Source of the DNA: Leifsonia sp. Root4
GTDB lineage: Bacteria > Actinomycetota > Actinomycetes > Actinomycetales > Microbacteriaceae
Assembly (NCBI RefSeq): GCF_001425085.1
Contig: NZ_LMDN01000002.1
Coordinates: forward strand, 147,449-211,448
Reading direction: 5' to 3'
DNA length: 64,000 bases
The notes beneath the pieces were generated by a model. That model was not told the origin of the DNA and did not search any database. It saw only the letters and a program-made list of their open reading frames with translations. This document shows, piece by piece, positions 43,912 through 52,447 of this stretch (position 1 is its first letter; the number at the start of each line of letters is the position of its first letter). The position numbers were made by a program, and so were the translations under genes.

Positions 43912-44775
43912 TCAGATGTTGAAGAGGGTGCGGGCGTTGTCGAGCAGGATCTTCTGTCGACTCGTCTCCTTGAGGCCGAGTTCGTCGAACTCGCTCATCC
44001 AGCGTTCGACGGTCATCACGGGCCAGTCCGAGCCGAACAGCACCCGGTCGGAGATGAGCGAGTCGGCGTAGCGCACGACCTCCGGTGGCAGGTATTTCGG
44101 CCCCCAGCCGGAGAGGTCGAGGTAGACGTTGGACTTGTGCCACACCATCGCCAGGTTCTCCAGGTGCCACGGCCAGGCCGGGTGCGCGCTGATGATCTTG
44201 AGCTCGGGGAACTCCGCGGCGACGTCGTCGATGTAGGGAACCGGGCGGGCGTTCTCGAGCCGGTAGCCGCCGCCGCCCGGCGTTCCGGCCCCGGCACCGG
44301 GGAAACCGCCGTGGAACATCACGACGAGCCCGAGCTCGGCGCACGCCTCCCAGATCGGGAAGAAGCGTCGGTCGTTCGGCAGGAACTTCTGCCTCGCCGG
44401 GTTGAGCTCACCGACGCCGACGATGCCGTACTCTGCGTGCATTCGCCGGATCTCCGCGATCGCCGCCTCTCCCTTCCACGGGTCGATTCCCGCGAAGGAG
44501 AGGAACACATCGGGGTGGTCGTTCTGCGCCTTGCCGAGCAGGTCGTTCGGCGCGCCCTTGATGCCGGACGTCGTCTCGGAATCCGAGTTGACGATCACGG
44601 CCATCATCTTGCGCTCACGATAGGCGTCGGCCTGCTCCGCGAAGGAGACGACGGGGCGCTCCCGGCCGAAATGTGCAGCCATCTCGCCGTGCCGTTTGCC
44701 CATCGCAGCCAGGAACTCCTCGGTCTGCGGATGGGTGTGCACGTCGATCGCGACGAGATCCTTGGGTGCGCTCAT
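43912..44775 (-). CDS. Amidohydrolase-2 family enzyme (ACMSD/decarboxylase-hydrolase type)
   Basis: 287 residues: VDxHxH-like IDVHTHP at residue 9, central histidines in FHGGFPG and ISAHPAWPW, and the terminal metal aspartate in FGSDWPVM. The family includes aromatic-acid decarboxylases (ACMSD, gamma-resorcylate) and hydrolases/hydratases of the 4,5-cleavage pathway (LigI, LigJ, LigY), all acting next to LigAB-type dioxygenases. A decarboxylase, hydratase or hydrolase step before or after ring cleavage is therefore likely. Coupled to the CoA transferase by ATGA. Confidence 0.87.
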   Translation of the reverse strand: MSAPKDLVAIDVHTHPQTEEFLAAMGKRHGEMAAHFGRERPVVSFAEQADAYRERKMMAVIVNSDSETTSGIKGAPNDLLGKAQNDHPDVFLSFAGIDPWKGEAAIAEIRRMHAEYGIVGVGELNPARQKFLPNDRRFFPIWEACAELGLVVMFHGGFPGAGAGTPGGGGYRLENARPVPYIDDVAAEFPELKIISAHPAWPWHLENLAMVWHKSNVYLDLSGWGPKYLPPEVVRYADSLISDRVLFGSDWPVMTVERWMSEFDELGLKETSRQKILLDNARTLFNI

Positions 44776-45992
44776 GAGGCGTTCTCCTGCCGTTCTGCTG
44801 CGAGGGGTATGGTCGGCTCGGGGGTGACGGATGCCGGGGCACCCAGCACCAGCTCGTTGTCCGCTCCGAGCAGCGGGGCCGCGCGGTACTCCGGCCGTCC
44901 ACTGCGGCTGAAGCCGGTGCTGTGGATGGGGACGGACACGCTCCCGCCATCGGCGGTGGCCAGCTGCTCGACGAGCCCCATTGCTTGGATCTGTGGGTCG
45001 TCGAAGAGGTCGCCGACGGTGTTGAGCGCGCCATGCGGAATGTCGTGATCGGCCAGTTTGGCCATCCAGTGTGCCCGCGGCATCCGCAGCGCTTCTGCTT
45101 TGAGCACGCCGTCGAGCTCGTCGTAGTTGGCCACGCGACCCTCTCGGGTGTTGAAGCGTACGTCGTCGGCGAGGTCTTCGCGCTCGAGCACGGTGAGCAG
45201 GCCGCGCCAGAACTTCTCTGGCACCGACATGTGCACCACGAAGGCCTTGCCGTCACGGCCAACGAGTGCGTAGGCCTGCGCACGGCGCGGGCGGCTGTCT
45301 GGCCCCGTTGTGCCACCGGTCTGCAAGAAGGTCGACGCCGACTCGGTGAGAAAGTCGATGAGCGATCCCACCATCGACACCTCAACGTGTTGGCCGACGC
45401 CATCGTTGTTCCGGGCGTGCAGCGCGGCCAGAATGCCCTGCGTCGCCGACATGCCCGAGAGCAGATCGGAGAAGGCCGGGCCGAGCGGGCGCACGGTGTC
45501 GGCGGGCACGATCTGGCTGTACATGCCGCCGACCGCCGAGATGACCGTGTCGTAGCTGGGGCGGGCCGCGAGCGGACCGACCGGGCCGAAACCGGTGATC
45601 GAGCAGGTGATGATGCGGGGGTTGAGCGCGGATGCCGCTGCCGGCCCGAATCCGAGACGATCGGCGACGCCGGGGCGGAAGTTGTCGAGTAGCACATCGG
45701 CGTCGGCGATGAGCGCGAGCAGGGCGGCGAGCCCCTCCTCGCTCTTCAGGTCGAGGGTGATGCCGCGCTTGTTGCGGTTGTAGGCCGCGAACTGCGGGCT
45801 GTAGCCGCCGGTGCCCTCCCAGCGTCGCATCGGGTCGCCGTCCGGCGCCTCGATCTTGATCACCTCGGCGCCGAGGTCGGCGAGCAGCTTGCTGGCGAAC
45901 GGTCCGGCGATGTACTGGCCGAGCTCGATGACGCGCACGCCGGCGAGCGGTCCGGACGCCGGGGTGGCAGCGGCGGTGGGGTGACTCGTCAT
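44772..45992 (-). CDS. CaiB/BaiF family CoA transferase
   Basis: 406 residues, class III CoA transferase: GVRVIELGQYIAGPFASKLLADLG at residues 18-41, EVIKIEAPDGDPMRRWEGTG, RNKRGITLDLKSEEG and NFRPGVADRLGFG. The catalytic aspartate would be in the loop near residue 175 (SDLLSGMSATQGIL). It moves CoA between acyl groups and so could activate a carboxylic-acid intermediate of the pathway. Overlaps both neighbours by four bases. Confidence 0.9.
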   Translation of the reverse strand: MTSHPTAAATPASGPLAGVRVIELGQYIAGPFASKLLADLGAEVIKIEAPDGDPMRRWEGTGGYSPQFAAYNRNKRGITLDLKSEEGLAALLALIADADVLLDNFRPGVADRLGFGPAAASALNPRIITCSITGFGPVGPLAARPSYDTVISAVGGMYSQIVPADTVRPLGPAFSDLLSGMSATQGILAALHARNNDGVGQHVEVSMVGSLIDFLTESASTFLQTGGTTGPDSRPRRAQAYALVGRDGKAFVVHMSVPEKFWRGLLTVLEREDLADDVRFNTREGRVANYDELDGVLKAEALRMPRAHWMAKLADHDIPHGALNTVGDLFDDPQIQAMGLVEQLATADGGSVSVPIHSTGFSRSGRPEYRAAPLLGADNELVLGAPASVTPEPTIPLAAERQENAS

Positions 45993-46606
45993 CGGGTCTG
46001 CTCCTCGTTTTCTTCGTTGTGCAATGGTGGCGGTCGATCATCGGAAATGACCACGCCACGCAGCGTGATCTTCACATACAGCGGAATGGCACGCTTCAGC
46101 AGCGCGCTCAGCGGGCAGCGGTCCACCGCCTCGGCGACGAGGTCGGCGACCGACGTGGCAGAGGCGGAGCTCGTCACGGTCAGCTCGGCGACCAGCCACT
46201 GGGGATGGGCGGGAACATCGCCAAGGAGAAGCTCTCCACGCATGTCCATCGTGGTGCGCAACTCGACGGCGAGTGCGTCAAGCGGAACGTCGTGCTGCGC
46301 GAAACACTTCGCCGTCCAACCCTGCAGGCAGAACGCGACACCGCTCAGCAGATAGCGCATGGGGCTTGGCGCCGAGGCCTCGCCGCCGCGGTCCAGCGCC
46401 TCGTCGGAGCGGAACTCGTACTCGGTGCCGTACTGGGTGAACCGGGAGACGCCGAGCACGCCACGCTCGAGCTCGGTGCGCACCCATGGGCGCACAATTG
46501 CGCTCTGCGGATCCTCCGTCAGCTGCGCGATCTGTGCTTCGATGCTCCGCCGCAGGGTGCCTGCCGCCGCGGCGCCCGGGGCGCCCCGGTTGCCCTCAGC
46601 CGACAT
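45989..46606 (-). CDS. OsmC family protein
   Basis: 205 residues. The OsmC/Ohr fold is seen in the segments SPMRYLLSGVAFCLQGWTAKCFA (with the two cysteines CLQG...KC), DVPLDALAVELRTTMDMRGELL and the C-terminal VDRCPLSALLKRAIPLYV. OsmC-like proteins reduce organic hydroperoxides through a cysteine pair; here it may protect oxygenases of the pathway. The first 60 residues are longer than in OsmC itself. Its start overlaps the end of the dehydrogenase gene by 11 bases. Confidence 0.85.
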   Translation of the reverse strand: MSAEGNRGAPGAAAAGTLRRSIEAQIAQLTEDPQSAIVRPWVRTELERGVLGVSRFTQYGTEYEFRSDEALDRGGEASAPSPMRYLLSGVAFCLQGWTAKCFAQHDVPLDALAVELRTTMDMRGELLLGDVPAHPQWLVAELTVTSSASATSVADLVAEAVDRCPLSALLKRAIPLYVKITLRGVVISDDRPPPLHNEENEEQTR

Positions 46607-47615
46607 CGATGATCACCTTGCCGCGTGTGGCGCGCGCGCCGAAGTCCCGGTAGGCCTCGGCGATCGCCGTCAGCGGCATTCGCGCACCGATCTGCGGGGT
46701 GACCGCGCCGGAGCGAACCAGGCCGATGGCCTCTGCAACCTCGGCGAAGTCGGCGCTGGCCGTGCCGCTGATGCGTTTCCGCTTGAGATAGAAGTCTCTG
46801 GCGTCGATGCGGAGTTCCGCGTCGACGGACGCCGCGCAGAAACCCAGGCGTCCGCCCCAGCCGAGGGAGGCGACGGCGACGGCCGTCACACCGGCGTGGC
46901 CGGTGGCGTCAATCGCCACGTCGAAGCCGTCGGGCGCGACGGCGGCCAGTATGCCGGACATGTCCTCCAGCGAGACGTAGCTGAGGGTGCGGATGCCGGC
47001 GATGCCGAGCGGGACCACGGAGCGTGTCATGGCGACGACCTCTCCGCCGAAGTGCTTGGCGAGCTCGGCGGCGGCGCGGCCGACGGCGCCGCTGGCGCCC
47101 GTCACCAGCACACGCTCGCCCGGCGCGATTCCGCCGGCCGCCCGGATGGTGTGCAGCGCGATCGGAACGCTGTGCACGGCGGCCGTGGCCATGGCGAAGT
47201 CGAGGTCGCCGATGGCAAAGGCGTTGTCGCTCGGAACACTCACGAGCTCGGCCGCACCGCCGTCTCGGTGCACACCGATGATGGACTGCCTTGGGCAGTC
47301 GCCCTCAGCGCCGCGGGCACAACGCTCGCATTCCCCGCAGGGAATATTCGGTTTCACGACGACGCGCTCGCCGATCCGGTCGCCGGGGACGGCCGCGCCC
47401 TGGCCGATGATCACACCGGCCGGGTCGATGCCGAGCGTGCGGGGCAACTGCGCGGCGGCGCCGGGGCCGATGCCGGAGATCACGTTGAGGTCCAGCTGAT
47501 TCACGCCGACTGTGACGACCCGCACCAGCACGTCGCCGGGCGCGAGGCTCGGCGGAGCGCTCGATCCGACGGTGAGACCGTCGAGACCGTTCTGGTGCAG
47601 TTGTGCTGCGAGCAT
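46596..47615 (-). CDS. Zinc-binding alcohol dehydrogenase (MDR family)
   Basis: 339 residues, ATG after GGAGG. MDR fold: the structural zinc lobe with four cysteines in CGECERCARGAEGDC near residue 95; NAD(P) binding at GASGAVGRAAAELAK near residue 175; and a final substrate lobe. The usual catalytic-zinc cysteine near residue 40 is absent (GVNQLDLNV), as in quinone-oxidoreductase-like members, so it may reduce an activated C=C or carbonyl. It lies between the binding protein and OsmC. Confidence 0.87.
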   Translation of the reverse strand: MLAAQLHQNGLDGLTVGSSAPPSLAPGDVLVRVVTVGVNQLDLNVISGIGPGAAAQLPRTLGIDPAGVIIGQGAAVPGDRIGERVVVKPNIPCGECERCARGAEGDCPRQSIIGVHRDGGAAELVSVPSDNAFAIGDLDFAMATAAVHSVPIALHTIRAAGGIAPGERVLVTGASGAVGRAAAELAKHFGGEVVAMTRSVVPLGIAGIRTLSYVSLEDMSGILAAVAPDGFDVAIDATGHAGVTAVAVASLGWGGRLGFCAASVDAELRIDARDFYLKRKRISGTASADFAEVAEAIGLVRSGAVTPQIGARMPLTAIAEAYRDFGARATRGKVIIDVG

Positions 47616-47652
47616 CGGAGCCTCCGTCTGCTGAGTATGACTGGTGGGGGGG

Positions 47653-47684
47653 TGTGCGGGCCGACCCGGGGACCGGCCCGCACA
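47653..47684 (-). promoter_or_regulatory. Intercistronic hairpin after the binding-protein gene
   Basis: TGTGCGGGCCG (47653-47663) pairs perfectly over 11 bases with 47674-47684 around a 10-base loop, 11 bases after the stop of the substrate-binding gene. Same position and likely role as the hairpin at 39332. Confidence 0.65.
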
Positions 47685-47695
47685 GATTCGAGCTG

Positions 47696-48712
47696 TTAGC
47701 CCTCGAGCGCCGCCTGGGCACGCTGCAGGTTCAGATCGTCGACGTAGCTGTTCCAGTCCGGAACCTCCATGCCGAATGCGGCCAGCGCCTCTTCGAAGCT
47801 GTCCTGATTCATCAGCATGTTCTCGTCGTACAGCAGCGGACCGTAGGCGTAGATCGCCGGGTCGCGTTCGGCATCCGTGACGGTGAAGTCCTTGCTCTCC
47901 ATCAGCGTCTGCACATACTCCTGCTGCGAGAGGTCCTTGTAGACCTCGATGCCCTTCGTCGTGGCGCGGATGAACCGCGCCAGCGTGTTGGGGTTCTCCG
48001 CCACCCACGACTCCGACGTCGCCAGGGAGTCGTTGGGCCACTCCATCATCTCGTTGAGCACGAAGTGTCCTCCGGCCTCTTCGATGATGGGGATGTGGCG
48101 CGGGAACAGCGGGGTGAGCTTCACCTGATCTGCGACGAAGTTCTCGACCCAGGCGTTCGAGAAACCGGGCGGGAAGACGGCCTGGTAGCCGACGCCCCCC
48201 AGGTCGAACCCGGCCTTGGCGAGCTCGTTGAGTCGCACGTCGATGATCGGCGTGCCAGGGGCGTCGCCGAGGATGACCTGCTTGCCCTCGAGGTCGGCCG
48301 GTTCCTTCACGTCGGCCGAGGCGGCCAGCAGGAAGGGTTCGCGGGCGCGGTAGCCGGCCACGATCTTGAGCCCGGTTCCGGCGACGGCCGCGTCGATCAG
48401 GTCGATCGAGTTGTCGACGCCGAGGTCGAGACTGCCGCCGACGAGGCCCTCGCGGATGTTGTCCGCGTCGATGATCGAGATCGTCAGGCCCTCCTCTTCG
48501 TAGAAGCCCTTGTCGATCGCGATGTGCACGGGGGCCTGGCTGTCGACGTTGGGGGCCGAGAGCGCAATCGTGAGTTCGGTCTTCTCGGCCTCGCCGATCG
48601 GAGTGTCCACGGTGACGGAACTGTCGCCGGCACCTCCCCCGGCGGCTGGTGCGCTGCATCCGGCAAGCGCTAACACGCTCACAAGAGCAGCTGCGGTGAT
48701 GCTCTTTCTCAT
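47696..48712 (-). CDS. ABC substrate-binding lipoprotein (SsuA/NMT1-like)
   Basis: 338 residues from the ATG after AAGGAAG. Lipoprotein signal with lipobox ALAGC at residues 15-19. The mature part has the NMT1/THI5-SsuA pattern: HIAIDKGFYEEEGLTISII, GGSLDLGVDNSIDLI and GDAPGTPIIDVRLNELAKAG. Such proteins deliver sulfonates, pyrimidines, aromatic acids or similar small molecules to SsuBC/TauBC-type permeases. Here two permeases and one ATPase precede it in the same operon. The ligand is probably the growth substrate of the catabolic set. Confidence 0.88.
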   Translation of the reverse strand: MRKSITAAALVSVLALAGCSAPAAGGGAGDSSVTVDTPIGEAEKTELTIALSAPNVDSQAPVHIAIDKGFYEEEGLTISIIDADNIREGLVGGSLDLGVDNSIDLIDAAVAGTGLKIVAGYRAREPFLLAASADVKEPADLEGKQVILGDAPGTPIIDVRLNELAKAGFDLGGVGYQAVFPPGFSNAWVENFVADQVKLTPLFPRHIPIIEEAGGHFVLNEMMEWPNDSLATSESWVAENPNTLARFIRATTKGIEVYKDLSQQEYVQTLMESKDFTVTDAERDPAIYAYGPLLYDENMLMNQDSFEEALAAFGMEVPDWNSYVDDLNLQRAQAALEG

Positions 48713-48789
48713 GGTGCCTACTTCCTTAGAGTGATACTGCATTCGGGTGGAACGTCCTCGCGGGTACGGGGTCGGTGGGGGCGTCGTCT

Positions 48790-49623
48790 CTATCTGCGTG
48801 CAACGCCCTCGATATACCAGGGGGCCACGGCCCGCCTGAGCACGTTGATCAACGCCATGCCGATGAGCGCGATGATCACGAGCATGATCGTGATGCCGAT
48901 GGCGGCGGCCAGATCGAGGTCGCCAGCCTTTCGGCGGATGAGGAAGCCGAGACCCTCGCTGCCCCCGATGAACTCACCGACGACGATGCCGATCATCGAG
49001 CGGGCGACGCCCATGCGGAGCCCGGTGAGAATGAGCGGCAGCGCCGCCCAGAGCTGCACCTTGAAGAAGATCTGCGCCCGGTTGGCTCCGTACACCCGTG
49101 CGGCCTTGATCACCGAGGGGTCGACCCCGCGGATGCCGTCCATGGTGCTGATCGCCACAGGGAAGAACGCCATCAGGAAGATGATGAGGATCTTGGGCCC
49201 GTTGCCGAAGCCCATCCACAGCACGAGCAGCGGTTGGAAGGCGATGCGGGGCGTCGCGTAGAGTGTCCAGAACGGGCCACCGACGATGTCGTAGAACAGT
49301 TTCGACGAACCGAGCAGCAGACCGGTGAAGACACCGAGGATGGCGGCCAGGAGGAAGCCGATCAGCGCGTTGGTGGCGCTGTACGCCGCACTGCTCCAGA
49401 GCACGCCACTCTCCGACATCCCGACCAGCGCGGCCCAGACCTCGCTGGGCGGCGGCATGAAGACCGGGTTCCAGAACTCGACGACGCCCTGCAGGTACTG
49501 CCACACCAGCAGCACGAGCAGGATCTCGGCCGCGATGGCCCAGTGCCAGCGGCTGGCGATCCAGAATGACTGCAGCGCGCTGAGCGTTGGCGCTGCAGCG
49601 ACGACGGGTGAGGATGCGCTCAT
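48790..49623 (-). CDS. ABC transporter permease (SsuC/TauC-like)
   Basis: 277 residues with six membrane segments. EAA loop: KAARVYGANRAQIFFKVQLWAALP near residue 175, then GLRMGVARSMIGIVVGEF and the typical GLGFLIRR. Second permease of a heterodimeric importer; its ATG overlaps the first permease stop. The 77-base gap to the binding-protein gene shows no structure that I could recognise. Confidence 0.9.
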   Translation of the reverse strand: MSASSPVVAAAPTLSALQSFWIASRWHWAIAAEILLVLLVWQYLQGVVEFWNPVFMPPPSEVWAALVGMSESGVLWSSAAYSATNALIGFLLAAILGVFTGLLLGSSKLFYDIVGGPFWTLYATPRIAFQPLLVLWMGFGNGPKILIIFLMAFFPVAISTMDGIRGVDPSVIKAARVYGANRAQIFFKVQLWAALPLILTGLRMGVARSMIGIVVGEFIGGSEGLGFLIRRKAGDLDLAAAIGITIMLVIIALIGMALINVLRRAVAPWYIEGVARR

Positions 49624-50459
49624 CGTGCGGTCACCTCTCTCCACTTTCCCGCACGCTTCTCGAAGGAGTCCGCGATCCAGACCAGCAGCACGGAGACGAG
49701 GATGAAGAACACGATCGCCGAGAACGCCTGGTTGGTGCGGAACCTGGCCAAGGACGTCACGATCAACGAGCCCATTCCGCTGGGAGAGCTCACCATCTCG
49801 CCGATCAACAGACCGATCAGGCTGGTGGGGATCGCCAGACGGATGCCGCCGACGATGTACGGCGCGGTCCACGGCAGGCGCACCTTGAGGTACGCCGTCC
49901 AGGTGCTCGCGCCGTAGACCGTCGCCGCCCGCAGCAGCGACGGGTTGACTCCGCTCACACCGGCGACGGTGTTGAGCGAAATGGGGATCGCCGTGCTGAG
50001 GAAGACCAGCACGATGTTGGGGGTCATGCCGAAGCCGAACCAGACGCCGATGATGGGCTGGATGGCCACCAACGGAGTCGCCCAGGCCGCCCACATCAGC
50101 GGCATCACGAGCTTGTAGGCGACGTGCATGCTGCCGACCGCGAGGCCGATGACAATGCCCGCGATGATGCCCAGCGTGAAGCCGATCGACCAGGTGATGG
50201 CGCTGTAGGCCATGTTCGACCAGAGCAGGCCGGCATCCGCCAGCTGTCCGAAGCCGAGCACGACGTCGATCGGTGCGGGCAGGAACACCCGGTTGACCAG
50301 TTCGAGGTTGACGACGGCGATGTGCCAGATCGCGATGATCACCGCGAAGTCGATGATCGTGAAGATGAGCCCTCGGCGGCGCAGGAGGCCGGGCCAGCCA
50401 CCCGTGCGGATGCTGCGGACGGTCTGGATCCTCCCCGTTTCCACGGTCTGCGTTGTCAT
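49620..50459 (-). CDS. ABC transporter permease (SsuC/TauC-like)
   Basis: 279 residues, six membrane segments beginning [22 protein letters not shown] loop: [23 protein letters not shown], then [19 protein letters not shown] and GMGSLIVTS. It is paralogous to the neighbouring permease, so the transporter has two different membrane subunits rather than the usual SsuC homodimer. Coupled to the ATPase upstream by ATGA. Confidence 0.9.
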   Translation of the reverse strand: MTTQTVETGRIQTVRSIRTGGWPGLLRRRGLIFTIIDFAVIIAIWHIAVVNLELVNRVFLPAPIDVVLGFGQLADAGLLWSNMAYSAITWSIGFTLGIIAGIVIGLAVGSMHVAYKLVMPLMWAAWATPLVAIQPIIGVWFGFGMTPNIVLVFLSTAIPISLNTVAGVSGVNPSLLRAATVYGASTWTAYLKVRLPWTAPYIVGGIRLAIPTSLIGLLIGEMVSSPSGMGSLIVTSLARFRTNQAFSAIVFFILVSVLLVWIADSFEKRAGKWREVTAR

Positions 50460-51289
50460 ACTCGCGCTCGCACCGCGTCGGTCGCCTCGTGCTCGAGGGC
50501 ACTCCACAGGTGGTCGCGAAGCTCGAGGTAACGCGGATCGCTCTGCGCTCCCCTCTCGCTCCGCGGCCGGGCCATCTGCGTCTCGTGGATCTCGAGGATG
50601 GAACCCGGGTGGCTCTTGAACACGACCACGCGATCGCCGAGAAGGATCGCTTCCTCGATCGAGTGGGTGATGAAGACCACGGTCTTGCCCGTGCCGGCGA
50701 TGAGCTTCTCGAGCTCGGCGCGCATCACCTCGCGGGTGAGTGCGTCCACGGCACCGAGCGGCTCATCCATCAGCAGGATCCGCGGTTCGGCGACGAGGGC
50801 ACGGGCCAGGCCGACGCGCTGCTGCATTCCGCCGGAGAGCTCGCGCGGGTAGGAACGCTCGAAGCCCTTCAGCCCCACCAGCTCGATGGCATCCTGCACC
50901 TTCTGCTTGGTCTCGACCCCGCGGAACTTGCTCTGCATCTCCAGGCCGAATCGCACGTTGTCGAACACCGTGCGCCAGGGCAACAGCGCGTAGTCCTGGA
51001 AGACGACCGCGCGGTCCGGGCTCGGGCCGGTGACCCTCTGACCGTCGACGAGCACCTCGCCCTCCGTGGCCTTGACCAGCCCCGCGATCACGTTCATCAC
51101 GGTGGTCTTGCCGCAGCCGCTTGGACCGAGCACGGTCACGAACTCGCCCTGATTGATGGTCAGGTTGACATCCTCAACGGCCGTGAGCGTCTCTCCCGTT
51201 CTGGCAATGTTGTACCGAACGGTGAGCCCCTTCACCTCGATGAGCGGTGTTGCCGCAGCAGGCGCCGCCTGAACAGGTGCAGCATTCAT
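50456..51289 (-). CDS. ABC transporter ATP-binding protein (SsuB/TauB-like)
   Basis: 277 residues: Walker [10 protein letters not shown] near residue 57, Q-loop [14 protein letters not shown], signature [15 protein letters not shown], Walker [13 protein letters not shown] and the H-loop FITHSIEEA. Nitrate/sulfonate/taurine importer type. It is the first gene of the transporter transcript. A candidate GntR operator lies 63 bases upstream, in the 94-base gap before it, suggesting its own promoter. Confidence 0.92.
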   Translation of the reverse strand: MNAAPVQAAPAAATPLIEVKGLTVRYNIARTGETLTAVEDVNLTINQGEFVTVLGPSGCGKTTVMNVIAGLVKATEGEVLVDGQRVTGPSPDRAVVFQDYALLPWRTVFDNVRFGLEMQSKFRGVETKQKVQDAIELVGLKGFERSYPRELSGGMQQRVGLARALVAEPRILLMDEPLGAVDALTREVMRAELEKLIAGTGKTVVFITHSIEEAILLGDRVVVFKSHPGSILEIHETQMARPRSERGAQSDPRYLELRDHLWSALEHEATDAVRARV

Positions 51290-51351
51290 TGCTTCTCGTC
51301 CTTTCGTCGAAACGGATCACGGTGGCCGGTGACAGTGGCGGGATGGTCTTT

Positions 51352-51371
51352 GGATTCTGGATACAGTAGCC
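51352..51371. promoter_or_regulatory. Candidate GntR operator 3 (transporter operon)
   Basis: GGATTCTGGATACAGTAGCC matches 17 of 20 positions of the near-palindrome GGATTyTGGATCCArAATCC found at 55935. It lies in the gap between the flavin oxidoreductase stop and the ATPase start. Confidence 0.6.
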
Positions 51372-51383
51372 ATCCTGCCGCGA

Positions 51384-52358
51384 TCAGCGGAATTTGGGTA
51401 GGACCTCCGTGCCGAGCAGCTCGATCTGCTCGAAGAAGCGGTCGAACTTGAAGCGGAAGTCGAAGACGAGGTGGTCGACACCGGTGGCCTGGAACTTGCG
51501 CACCTCGTTGACCACGTCCTCCGGGCTGCCGGCGATGAGCTGTCCGCTCAGGTCTTCGACGGTCTCGAAAACGCCCGACGGCGGCTTGACGGCGAACTTG
51601 GCCTTGTTCGCCCAGGCCAGGAGTCCGGGCACGTTGACGTCTTTGAGCGCCTCGGCGCGGGTGTCTTCGATGCTGGTCGGCGGGATGACGGCGATGGTCG
51701 GCATCGGCCGGCCGTTCTCGTTCGTCATCTCACGCATCACGCCCATGCGCTTCTCGATTGAGGCGAGGGAGATGCGTCCCGGCATCCAGCCATCGGCGAA
51801 CTCGGCTGCGAGACGCGCCGAGCGCGGCGTCGCACCGCAGTACCAGAACGGCACGCGGCCGCCGACGGGCTTCGGCTCGATCGTGACGTTGTCGAACTTG
51901 AAGATGCCGTCGTCATAGCTCACGTCGTTCTCGGTGAAGACCCGCTTCAAGATCTCGGCGTTGGAACGCACCATGTCGACGCGGTTCATGTCGCCCCAAC
52001 CGATCGCCTCGAACTCGTGGTCGAAGGTTCCGGCGCCGAAGCCGAGGATGAGGCGCGGGCCGACCAGCTGGGTGATCGTGCCGGCCATCAGTGCGGTCAC
52101 GAGTGGGTGACGGAACGGGATGAGCGATCCGGTGCCGAGCTCGATGGTGTTGGTGACGGCGCCGATCGCGGTGAGCGTGGTGAGCGCGTCGTAGAACGTG
52201 CGGTTGGGCTTCTCCATCTCGCCGTGCGGCTCGAAGACCAAGTGGTCGCGCACCCAGACCGAGTCGAAGCCGAGCTCCTCGGCCCGCTTGGAGCCTTCGA
52301 GCAGCTTCTCTTTGCTCGCCTCTTCGCCGAAGTGCGGCAGCAGTAGACCAAACTTCAT
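51384..52358 (-). CDS. Luciferase-like flavin/F420-dependent oxidoreductase
   Basis: 324 residues, TIM-barrel LLM family: MKFGLLLPHFGEEAS, AEELGFDSVWVRDHLVF, TNTIELGTGSLIPFRHP, LILGFGAGTFDHEFEAIG and GRVPFWYCGATPRSARLAAE. The sequence cannot settle whether it uses F420 or FMN, but the operon carries cofC and cofE, which favours F420. One of two LLM enzymes in the catabolic set (the other is at 54859). Substrate unknown. Confidence 0.85.
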   Translation of the reverse strand: MKFGLLLPHFGEEASKEKLLEGSKRAEELGFDSVWVRDHLVFEPHGEMEKPNRTFYDALTTLTAIGAVTNTIELGTGSLIPFRHPLVTALMAGTITQLVGPRLILGFGAGTFDHEFEAIGWGDMNRVDMVRSNAEILKRVFTENDVSYDDGIFKFDNVTIEPKPVGGRVPFWYCGATPRSARLAAEFADGWMPGRISLASIEKRMGVMREMTNENGRPMPTIAVIPPTSIEDTRAEALKDVNVPGLLAWANKAKFAVKPPSGVFETVEDLSGQLIAGSPEDVVNEVRKFQATGVDHLVFDFRFKFDRFFEQIELLGTEVLPKFR

Positions 52359-52427
52359 GGTGATTCCTTACTCTGTGTGTTCGTCGTGTTCGTCGTGTTC
52401 GTGCGGATGTCGGTGAATCGTGTCGTT

Positions 52428-52446
52428 CCCGGCGGATGCCGCCGGG
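52428..52446 (-). terminator. Hairpin immediately after the hydantoinase-like gene
   Basis: CCCGGCGG (52428-52435) pairs with 52439-52446 around a 3-base loop, one base after the stop codon. It could attenuate transcription into the next gene. Confidence 0.5.
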
Positions 52447-52447
52447 G

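Noticed and set aside
48790..50502. A single long fused permease reading frame
   Set aside because: The upstream part is a shadow of the first permease gene. The second permease has its own ATG in an ATGA overlap.
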